Part shown: one piece after another, positions 56,444-64,000 of the stretch
Layout of the letters: each line of letters begins with the position of its first letter
Numbering within the stretch: position 1 is the first letter of the stretch
NCBI GenBank assembly: GCA_947494335.1
Contig: CANLUT010000001.1
Span: forward strand, 725,649 to 789,648
DNA length: 64,000 nucleotides
DNA from: Oligoflexales bacterium
GTDB lineage: Bacteria > Bdellovibrionota_B > Oligoflexia > Oligoflexales > RGVZ01
Reading direction: 5' to 3'
Notes under the pieces: generated by a model
Database searches by the model: none
Told to the model about the DNA's origin: nothing
Seen by the model: only the letters and a program-made list of their open reading frames with translations
Program-made: the position numbers and the translations under genes

Positions 56444-56649
56444 TAAATACTGCACTGATGCTGATGACCTTTTTTTCTTTCAGCTTTTTGCTGATGTCCA
56501 TCGTACTTTGGTTAAGTCGACGTTTTGACATCGATGAAAGCGCATTTATTGTATCTTTTGGATTGGCGGCTCTAGCTTTTGTTTGGAAAAAGTTAGCCAC
56601 AGGTTTCGATCGCAGAAATCGATTTGAGCCGAATTTAAAATATCGGTGA
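56440..56649 (+). CDS. Small two-TM membrane protein
   Basis: TTG start overlapping the previous stop; hydrophobic MLMTFFSFSFLLMSIVLWL and AFIVSFGLAALAFVW. Confidence 0.55.
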   Translation: MINTALMLMTFFSFSFLLMSIVLWLSRRFDIDESAFIVSFGLAALAFVWKKLATGFDRRNRFEPNLKYR

Positions 56650-58071
56650 TAGAATGCGACAGGCGTTCTCAGCCAGTTTTGTATGAATGGGTCGTGAGCG
56701 GTGGGCATCCAGGTCAATGCGCTGAGACATGGAAAGATCTTTCATGAAGAAGTCTTTGGCCTGGATGGCGGTCCCTGGTCCAAATATCAACAAATTCAGT
56801 TCAAAATTCAGTCTAAAGCTACGAATATCCATATTGGCCGAGCCTAAAAAGGTCATCTTCTCATCGATAATCATCATTTTTGCATGCAACACTCGTGGGA
56901 TGTACTCATAGATCTGAACGCCACAGCTAAGTAGGTCTTCATAAAAGGATCTTGAGGCTCTCTGAACCATGGGAGCGTCATTTTTCTGAGGCAAAATTAT
57001 TTGTACTTTAATGCCCTGCATCGCAGCTACCTGAAGTGCGGTATTGATAGCAGGGTCTGGGATAAAGTATGGCGTTGTCAGTAATATTTCTTTCTTTGCT
57101 TGATTAATAGCTGAGAAAATTGCTTGGTAAATTGATTTGAACTCAGTGTCCGGGCCACTTTCTAAAACCTGAATGACGGCATCCCCAGTGTCTCCAGAGA
57201 TGGGAGATGTGGAAACGGGAAGCTCCTCTTCGGTTGTGAAGTGCCAGTCTCCGCAAAAAACATCTTGAAGTTGACGTGTCACGGGGCCTTCGACTTTAAC
57301 TGTGTAGTCTAGCCATTGTGTTGGCGAAAGACTTCCAAGATACTCTTTGCCGATATTAGTTCCGCCGGTGAATGCAATATTGTCGTCAACAAGAAGGATT
57401 TTACGGTGATTGCGAAAATTCACATTAAATCGGAGTGAGAAAAATCGGAAAGGGTGAAATCCAGCGACTTTGGCACCCTTTTTTACAAGCTTGATGAACG
57501 TTCGTTTTTTGAGGAAGAGGGAGCCGAGTGCGTCATACATAATGCGAACTCTGACGCCCCGGTCCAGAGCCGCTTCCAGTGATGAGAATAGCTGATCGGT
57601 GACCTCGTCTGAGTTAATAATGTAGTACTCCAGGTGGACAAAGGTATTGGCCTGATCGATTGCCGATTTCATTTCCCGAAGTGCGACCTCAGGGTCGTCA
57701 ATAATCTCGACTTTGTTGTTTTGTGTTGGAAGATAGTGCGAGGCTTTGCCGGCTATCTTTACGACAGCAGTTTCCTGTGGGTAAAGCGCGTTCAGGGTTT
57801 CCAGGGCTTCTGACGTGAGTTTGGATGTGTCCACTTCATGTCCGCCCAGAGCGGCGCTAATTTCTGCAGAGCGCTTTTGAGCGGTTCGTGCCAAGCGTTG
57901 GCGTCCGAATGTGAGATACAGCAGCGGACCAACATAGGGGAAGACATTGACTGTGAATAGCCAAGAAATAGTACTTGCAGGCTCCCGGCGCTCAAGCAGA
58001 ATTCTCGCAGTGAACCAACTGGATGTCAGAATCCAGGCGATTAAATAAAAAAGAGATTGATTTGATGTCAT
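56635..58071 (-). CDS. cls: Cardiolipin synthase (phospholipase D superfamily)
   Basis: Two HKD motifs NFRNHRKILLVDDNIAFTGGTNIGKEYLG and RVLHAKMMIIDEKMTFLGSANMDIRSF; N-terminal TMs. Confidence 0.95.
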   Translation of the reverse strand: MTSNQSLFYLIAWILTSSWFTARILLERREPASTISWLFTVNVFPYVGPLLYLTFGRQRLARTAQKRSAEISAALGGHEVDTSKLTSEALETLNALYPQETAVVKIAGKASHYLPTQNNKVEIIDDPEVALREMKSAIDQANTFVHLEYYIINSDEVTDQLFSSLEAALDRGVRVRIMYDALGSLFLKKRTFIKLVKKGAKVAGFHPFRFFSLRFNVNFRNHRKILLVDDNIAFTGGTNIGKEYLGSLSPTQWLDYTVKVEGPVTRQLQDVFCGDWHFTTEEELPVSTSPISGDTGDAVIQVLESGPDTEFKSIYQAIFSAINQAKKEILLTTPYFIPDPAINTALQVAAMQGIKVQIILPQKNDAPMVQRASRSFYEDLLSCGVQIYEYIPRVLHAKMMIIDEKMTFLGSANMDIRSFRLNFELNLLIFGPGTAIQAKDFFMKDLSMSQRIDLDAHRSRPIHTKLAENACRILSPIF

Positions 58072-58113
58072 GATTTAACGCACTGATTTGAGTTAAGAGG
58101 GATTCGAGGTGTT

Positions 58114-58150
58114 TTAAAAAAACACCCGCAGAATCTTAACTGCGGGTGTT
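58114..58150 (-). terminator. Rho-independent terminator for the minus-strand Cys-repeat lipoprotein gene
   Basis: AACACCCGCA-gaatcttaac-TGCGGGTGTT with a T tract (ttttttt) read on the minus strand. Confidence 0.85.
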
Positions 58151-58173
58151 CTCCATTTCTACTTAAAATGTCT

Positions 58174-58752
58174 TCACTCGCGAGCACATTTGCCATGGGC
58201 ACCGTAGACTCCGGGAGGTGTCTTACAGGTTAGTCCATCCTGGCAGGCCTTAGGCGGGTTGATGCTGTAGTTGCACTCAGCGCCGACACCTCCACCGACC
58301 TTTTGACATTTGCCCGGGGCTCCGGCAATGCCCGGAGGCGTAACGCAGTCAAGACCGCGCTTACAAGCTTTCGGTGGGTAGATGCTGTAATTACATTCAC
58401 CACCTTCTTTTGCTCCAAGATCCTGACACTTGCCAGGGGCTCCTGCAACGCCTGGAGGGGGAACGCAGGTTAATCCCTCCTGACACTCCTTTGCAGGATA
58501 AATAGAGTAGTTGCATTCTTCGCCAATGTCTCCGCCCTCTGCCATGCAGACACCTGGAGCACCGTAAATGCCTTCAGGTGTCACGCACTTCAGGCCGTCT
58601 TTGCATGCTTTGGGTGGGTAGATACTGTCATTGCACTCATCTCCCTTTTCTCCAGCTTCGGCAGAGGTGTCTTTTAGCGTTGCAGCTTTATTCGCCGTCT
58701 TACAGGCTCCAAATAGGGTGCTTCCGGCAATCATCACACTGAGGATGAGGCG
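58174..58752 (-). CDS. Cys-rich lipoprotein with four tandem 40-aa repeats
   Basis: MRLILSVMIAGSTLFGACK lipobox-like; ECNYSIYPPKACKRGLDCVTPPGIAGAPGKC repeated four times at a 40-aa period. Confidence 0.85.
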   Translation of the reverse strand, partial: RLILSVMIAGSTLFGACKTANKAATLKDTSAEAGEKGDECNDSIYPPKACKDGLKCVTPEGIYGAPGVCMAEGGDIGEECNYSIYPAKECQEGLTCVPPPGVAGAPGKCQDLGAKEGGECNYSIYPPKACKRGLDCVTPPGIAGAPGKCQKVGGGVGAECNYSINPPKACQDGLTCKTPPGVYGAHGKCARE

Positions 58753-58930
58753 CATATTTTTATCTCCTGGAAATTTAAAATGATCGACTAATGATTCAAT
58801 TTTACTTTTGCGATGTCGCCAATTCCAGCGCGTCAAAAACATGGCGACCCTGGATGTAATATTGCTTGATTTCCTAGCCGTCTGGGTAAATTTTTCCCGG
58901 CGGTATTTTCAATCTCAATTAGATTCTGTG

Positions 58931-60229
58931 TCAGTGCGCCGTGCCTTCGATCACTGGATTCTGATTGAACGTCAATGTTTCTTTTACTGATATTGGTGCA
59001 GGGCACTGACCTAACATGCCAGAGCTCCCAAGGCGGATCCACTGATTCATCGGGTACTGTCCTTTTGGAAGTCCACTGTTATTGAAGAAAATGCCAACCT
59101 TGCCTGGATCGCTTTCAGCGATCTCCCATCCCAGGTCTTTTTTGAATTGACCTACATCAGAAACCCAGACAGGGTAGAATCCGCGGGCAACCATCGATGG
59201 TTCGAGGTAAATATCAATGCCGTATGGAAGTGTTCCAATCGAACCACGAAGGCTAAAGGCACAGTTATCTTTACGGCAAAACTTCGAACCTTCTTTTGCG
59301 TAATTCTCCCATCCTTCTTTGATTAATGATGGTTTTGCATCAAGCATGGCGTTTGCATGCGGAGAACGATCGATTGTCGCATTTTCGGTCTGCCACATAT
59401 AGAGCAAGCCGCTTCCGGCGTTCAGACGGGAATGCGCGTCTACAGGAACATCGATGATCGATGGGATGTGGGCCGAATCTCCGTAGAATCCAACCGTCGT
59501 CCCAAGTTTTAGATCGATCTTCATAAATAGGAGTCTCAGGTAAAAATCTATGCTTCCTACCATGCCGACAGGTCCGGATGCGCTTCGCCCAACATAAGAT
59601 TCAACATTTTTGTTTGTGAAGTTTAAAGTGAGAAATCTTTTGATGTCGAGATGAAGAGTCAAGTCTGAGTTCGAGGCGGCAGTAAGGGGCTCTTTCCAAC
59701 CCGTGTCCTTGGCGACAAGTGATTTGTACATTAGTTGGTTATTGGGCAGGTACTGATAATCGTAATGTTGAGATGTGACGGTCTTGAGTTCTGAATTGTG
59801 GTCAACGGGTAGGGTCGTAACAGGTGCGACATCTTCGCAGGCGGTTAAATAAGCAAATTTGCCCGGCTGATTTGGATTTTCAATTTCTAAAGCTTTCTTG
59901 CCAAAGCACGGGGGCGTATCCGTCGCTGCGATTCTTTCTCCAAATGTTTCAATGCGAAGGGAAATTCTGTCAGTCATTGCGAGTGGCTTTGTCGGATTGG
60001 ATCCTGCAAGCACGCCTCGCTGATCAAGCTCGTCAACCTGAATGGGAACTGCAACCCAGGAACGCTTGCCGTCATTGGCACTCACCGCGAATGCGCGAAG
60101 GTTCTGCCTCGCCTTTAAATCCAATGACGATAGCTTTTCAGCCTCTAGGTAAGCAGGGCATCCGATTGCAGTGGCTGCGTTGCTGAGTGTCAGCGTCAAG
60201 CCAAGTAATGATAGAAAACGAGTTTTCAT
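58931..60229 (-). CDS. Secreted protein of unknown function
   Basis: Signal peptide MKTRFLSLLGLTLTLSNAATAIG; long mature domain, no family recognised. Confidence 0.75.
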   Translation of the reverse strand: MKTRFLSLLGLTLTLSNAATAIGCPAYLEAEKLSSLDLKARQNLRAFAVSANDGKRSWVAVPIQVDELDQRGVLAGSNPTKPLAMTDRISLRIETFGERIAATDTPPCFGKKALEIENPNQPGKFAYLTACEDVAPVTTLPVDHNSELKTVTSQHYDYQYLPNNQLMYKSLVAKDTGWKEPLTAASNSDLTLHLDIKRFLTLNFTNKNVESYVGRSASGPVGMVGSIDFYLRLLFMKIDLKLGTTVGFYGDSAHIPSIIDVPVDAHSRLNAGSGLLYMWQTENATIDRSPHANAMLDAKPSLIKEGWENYAKEGSKFCRKDNCAFSLRGSIGTLPYGIDIYLEPSMVARGFYPVWVSDVGQFKKDLGWEIAESDPGKVGIFFNNSGLPKGQYPMNQWIRLGSSGMLGQCPAPISVKETLTFNQNPVIEGTAH

Positions 60230-60433
60230 GAAGCCCTCCCAAGCAAAACTCAAGAGGGTCTTCGGATGCTTATTGGTCATCTTTAAAACTAATTCAAAAA
60301 AAACAAGAAAAGCGGCAGCTTAACCGTGGCTGCGAAGTGAGTCATTGCTCGACTAGGCAGAATTTGCCTTAAGGTACAGCCGGTTAGTGACGAATCTGTA
60401 TGAAATTCAATAGCGCAGGGAGGCGTTGATATC

Positions 60434-62308
60434 ATGCGACTTGGACTCACCGGAGCTGTCTTTTTTTGTTCTGTTTCAGCTGTTGCTTATGGTTTTGAGA
60501 CGCCTCATGCGTTTAAACAAAAATATCGGCAGTTTATGTCACAGGAGCCGACCATTGCAGAGGACGGTTCAGTGGCTCTTGGTGAGGCGCGCCTATTTTA
60601 TCGTGGAAAACTTCGTGTTTTGTATGTCCAGGGAGATAAGTTTGAAATGGCTTATCAGCACGGAAGGCTGTTGCGTGATGATATTCGACAGGGCGCACTT
60701 CCGCAAACGGCTATGATTGTACGAAACTCCGTATTGAATGCGTTTCCGCTGCCGCCGAATGCGGCGGAGTCAGTCATCAAGACTATAAATCATATTTATG
60801 GTGGACGTATGGTCGACTACGCATCCAAATCTCTCGGCATCAGTGAGCATGAGTTTTTAGCTGATGCTTATGGTATGGCTGAGGGTTCGGGGCTGAGCGC
60901 GGATACTGTGGTCAATGCGTTTACCGGTCCTGAAACTCTGCAAGTCATTTTGGGTGAAAAAGTTGGTGGTGGCAGCTCTTTGCCAGCGCCCCTATCGGTG
61001 AGTGAATGTACTGATTTTGCAGTCCGTTCGTCACGTGGCGATGGCATGATCATAGGGCGAAATACGGACTATCCATTAAACGGTAGTTTTGATCGATTCC
61101 CGACGGTTGTCTACTATCACCCCACAGATGGTGATCAGAAATTTATGTCAGTAACTTCTGCTGGCCTACACACCGCTGGTGTCGTTGGCTTGAATGAGTC
61201 AGGTCTTTTTGTCGGCATTCATACCATTCCGACTCAAGATGTCGGAAAAAATGGATTCCCAGCGTTTTTCATTGGTGAACGAGTTTTACGTAAGGCCAAA
61301 AACTTTGAAGAGGCCGTGCGTATTTTTTCCAGAATGAAGCCGGCTGCTGGTTGGGCATATACACTAGTCAGTACACATGAAAAGCGCTCAGCTGCCATTG
61401 AGTTTAATAATAAAAATTTTGTTGTGAGAGAGTCGCGCTCGGGTGCTCATATCCAGACCAATCACTATATGACTGATGCAATGAAGTCAGCAAATCTTGA
61501 TTTAAACGCAACTGTGAACCAAGATACGCAGGCTCGATATAGGCGAGTCCAAGATTTGTTAGATGCAAATAACTTGAGATTAGATGCAGATGGCGCCGTC
61601 AAGATTCTGGCTGACAAAGTCGATCCGATCACTGGACAGACCCGCGGGCTCGGCAATGTCGTAGCGGTTCACACGACATTGACAAGTGCGGTGGTAGATT
61701 CTCATGCCCGTAAGGTGTACGTTGCAACTGGTACAGCACCGGTTTCATTGACACCTTTTGTGGAGGTTCCAATAGTAGAAGATTTTGATCCGCACTCGTT
61801 TTTAGGGCATGGTTATTCTGTTTTGGAGCACGCCAGTTATCACAGTATGTATCCCGACTTAAGCCGTGCCGAGCAACTTTATATTGAAGCAAAAACTGCA
61901 TACGAAACGGATTTAAATCCAAGAAAATCTGCAGAAATTTTGAAGGACGTCGTTATAGCGGATAAAGACAATCCCGGGTATCAATACATGCTGGCACTCA
62001 TGTATGCCAAAAGTGGTGATTTCTCCTCTGCCGAGGAGGTTTTTAAGGCCGTGGCGGTATCGGGTGATGAACACTATCGACTGGCAAGCAATTACTTTTT
62101 GGGCAGAATTGCTGCCCATCGCGGCGATCACCATACGGCCGAAGGTTATCTAGATAAAGTTGTTCTCAACGCAAGTCCAAGAGACGAAGCGCCCTTGTTA
62201 ACGGCAGCGCGACGGTCCTTGGACAAGGTTAAAAGGTTTAGGTTTTACAGGTTCAATCACAAGTCTTTGGCGATCTTCATGCCCGAGGCTGATGTCGTGC
62301 AGTATTGA
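60434..62308 (+). CDS. Secreted C45-family acyltransferase/linear amide C-N hydrolase with C-terminal TPR region
   Basis: MAYQHGRLLRDDI; VSECTDFAVRSSRGDGMIIGRNTDYPLNGSFDRFPTVVYYHP; VGLNESGLFVGIHTIP; TPR-like tail. Confidence 0.85.
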   Translation: MRLGLTGAVFFCSVSAVAYGFETPHAFKQKYRQFMSQEPTIAEDGSVALGEARLFYRGKLRVLYVQGDKFEMAYQHGRLLRDDIRQGALPQTAMIVRNSVLNAFPLPPNAAESVIKTINHIYGGRMVDYASKSLGISEHEFLADAYGMAEGSGLSADTVVNAFTGPETLQVILGEKVGGGSSLPAPLSVSECTDFAVRSSRGDGMIIGRNTDYPLNGSFDRFPTVVYYHPTDGDQKFMSVTSAGLHTAGVVGLNESGLFVGIHTIPTQDVGKNGFPAFFIGERVLRKAKNFEEAVRIFSRMKPAAGWAYTLVSTHEKRSAAIEFNNKNFVVRESRSGAHIQTNHYMTDAMKSANLDLNATVNQDTQARYRRVQDLLDANNLRLDADGAVKILADKVDPITGQTRGLGNVVAVHTTLTSAVVDSHARKVYVATGTAPVSLTPFVEVPIVEDFDPHSFLGHGYSVLEHASYHSMYPDLSRAEQLYIEAKTAYETDLNPRKSAEILKDVVIADKDNPGYQYMLALMYAKSGDFSSAEEVFKAVAVSGDEHYRLASNYFLGRIAAHRGDHHTAEGYLDKVVLNASPRDEAPLLTAARRSLDKVKRFRFYRFNHKSLAIFMPEADVVQY

Positions 62309-62322
62309 ACGCCAACTTTTGT

Positions 62323-63720
62323 TCACTTGATGCCGATCATGTCGGCAATTTTCTTATTAATTGCTTCGAATTCAGCGTCTGGGCCATTGATAGCGGTGAT
62401 GCGCAAATTATTGTTTGAAGCATCAGCTTTTGTCAGACGGAGCGGCAACCATGGAGCATAGTCTTTACGAATCTCCTCCAGGTTGTACTGACGCTTGCCG
62501 GTAACGACCATCGACCACCTTTTTGTAAAAATCTCGCTGAGATCTGCCCTGATCTGACCAGTAGCTGTGTCCACGACATCAAGTCGGTCGGGCAGTGAAA
62601 TTGCTACACCATTATCAGTGACATCTACCTTGACCGGAGCACGAAGGCTCAGATTCTCATAGACTGAACCCAGAGTCTCGACGGATCTGAAGTTGGCGAT
62701 GAGCGTTATAACCTGGTCTTGCATTGTCATGTCGACAGGTGTCTCTCCGCTAAACTGCACAACGATGTCGTCGGGTGAGCCAATAACGTCTTCAGGCGTT
62801 GCGTAATCACCTGATGGATTTAAAATTAAATGCAAAAGTTCCATGTCAGACATCGTAAAGTCTGCAAGGTAGGTTTTGGCGATGTCGCGGATGTACTGTG
62901 GTTTGACGTTGATTAATAGGGCCTCGTCACCCTCAGGTTTAAGTTCCAGCTGATTAGCACCCTCGGCACTTGGTACCATGACGTAGACGGCACCTTTCGT
63001 GCTGAGAAAGCGCGGAGGAATGGGTATCAGTTTTGTTCTGAGCGTCGCATCACGAACCCAGTTTTGCCAAGCTTCGTTGGCTGTTTTGACCATCGGGGCC
63101 GTTACTTGATTAAAGAGATCATTAATCGTTTTGACCGCGCGCTCTGATATCTCCCGCTCGTTTTCAGGAATTTGTTTGGCCATGGCGCGCTCTGCAGCGT
63201 TGCGGCCGAGTCGTTCTTTAATTCTTCTGAAAAGTCCGCCCGCCCAAACATCGATGTTTTTAACTGTGAGTTTTGTTTTTGCCGAGGTGGCGGCAGGATG
63301 CGCGGTAAGCCCTGCGTCGTTTAAAAAGAAACACTTATTAGAGGATGTGTTTGTATTTGCTTCCGCATCAGAGTGGACAAAAATCTGGCCGGGAGCTGAA
63401 ATTGTTGCATCGATATCGCTATGGATCGCGTTTGAGGCATTGATACAAAAACCAAGCCCGTTTTTACCTGTTTGCCACGGCGCAAGGTGCGCATTGCCGT
63501 TGACATTAATGCGAGTGATGATTCTGGTTCGATTTAATGTCGTGTCCAGGTCTTCAGTTCGCTGGATAGGAAGCTTTGAGAGCTTTCTCAGGAATGACGC
63601 TGATACTGCGATTTCAGCGTTTGGCTGCGGTAGTGGGTCAGTTGCAGACAAAAGTAATGCCGCTGCCGCAATGATAATGAGTGTCTTGTTGATGATCGAT
63701 GCGCGTTTCATGGTATTCAA
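62323..63720 (-). CDS. Secreted protein of unknown function
   Basis: Signal peptide-like MNTMKRASIINKTLIIIAAAALLLSATDPLP; long ORF, no family recognised. Confidence 0.75.
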   Translation of the reverse strand: MNTMKRASIINKTLIIIAAAALLLSATDPLPQPNAEIAVSASFLRKLSKLPIQRTEDLDTTLNRTRIITRINVNGNAHLAPWQTGKNGLGFCINASNAIHSDIDATISAPGQIFVHSDAEANTNTSSNKCFFLNDAGLTAHPAATSAKTKLTVKNIDVWAGGLFRRIKERLGRNAAERAMAKQIPENEREISERAVKTINDLFNQVTAPMVKTANEAWQNWVRDATLRTKLIPIPPRFLSTKGAVYVMVPSAEGANQLELKPEGDEALLINVKPQYIRDIAKTYLADFTMSDMELLHLILNPSGDYATPEDVIGSPDDIVVQFSGETPVDMTMQDQVITLIANFRSVETLGSVYENLSLRAPVKVDVTDNGVAISLPDRLDVVDTATGQIRADLSEIFTKRWSMVVTGKRQYNLEEIRKDYAPWLPLRLTKADASNNNLRITAINGPDAEFEAINKKIADMIGIK

Positions 63721-63763
63721 GCCTCTTCTTCAGTCAAATGGTGACGAGGATTATATCTTTTTC

Positions 63764-64000
63764 TTACTTCTTCATGATCGAGCTGATGCCGCGATGTGTG
63801 TACGGCGTTAGATCAGTGCCGTCGAGTCCCTGAGCCCCTTTGCCTGGTTTAAGGGCAACCCGCGCGTGACATTTGTTATTTGAAAAACAGTCTTCGAAGG
63901 TTTTTCGACCTAACGCGATCAGCGTATCTACGGGGGCCGAGCGTCGAGGAATCTTGCGGAAGTCATCCATGGAGCCTTCGACTTTGAAATCGTACCACCA
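63764..64000 (-). CDS. C-terminal part of a gene continuing beyond the window
   Basis: Frame stays open to the window edge (WWYDFKVEGSMDDFRKIPRRSAPVDTLIALGRKTFEDCFSNNKCHARVALKPGKG...). Confidence 0.6.
   Translation of the reverse strand, partial: WWYDFKVEGSMDDFRKIPRRSAPVDTLIALGRKTFEDCFSNNKCHARVALKPGKGAQGLDGTDLTPYTHRGISSIMKK

Noticed and set aside
63131-63811. 226-aa plus-strand ORF
   Set aside because: Antisense to the 62323..63720 minus-strand gene, which has a signal peptide and better composition; treated as a shadow ORF.
1-64000. CRISPR arrays, IS elements, prophage or integrase genes
   Set aside because: No direct-repeat arrays with spacers, transposase, integrase or phage structural motifs were seen; the gene set is chromosomal housekeeping plus envelope proteins.

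Overview
The window looks like ordinary chromosome from a Gram-negative bacterium, roughly 50% GC. The lineage is probably Bdellovibrionota/Oligoflexia or another delta-like group, inferred from gene content only. I saw no rRNA, tRNA, CRISPR array, prophage or IS element. Recognisable blocks, in order: efp-accB-accC; an aerotolerance (Bat) operon of moxR, DUF58, batA, batB/C fusion, batD and batE-like; divergent dinB and 3-methyladenine DNA glycosylase; a TolC-like plus RND pump pair with no adaptor gene; fabH; darP/yjgA; nadE-pyrE; an SLC1-type symporter; an Rsm22-like methyltransferase divergent from lipA, followed by an LpxL-like acyltransferase; GreA/B-like, PhnA/YjdM and HutD/Ves proteins; a gcdH-like acyl-CoA dehydrogenase; several TPR proteins; mtnA and lspA; an exonuclease gene overlapping a znuACB zinc operon; kup; ridA; an adenylate cyclase; an ElaB/YqjD-like membrane-protein trio next to cls; and a run of secreted or lipoprotein genes that includes a four-repeat Cys-rich lipoprotein. 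I found no clear-cut new defence or mobile system. The items most worth checking are the four-repeat Cys-rich lipoprotein, the TPR plus EVE-like protein, the DnaQ plus degenerate GIY-YIG fusion translationally coupled to znuA, a 54-aa highly charged protein missed by the ORF track, a quinone reductase with a histone-H1-like tail, a Shine-Dalgarno-sequestering hairpin at 32341, a dyad between two divergent DNA-repair genes, and a structured leader at 40807-40937. All family calls are from motif recognition; no searches were run.
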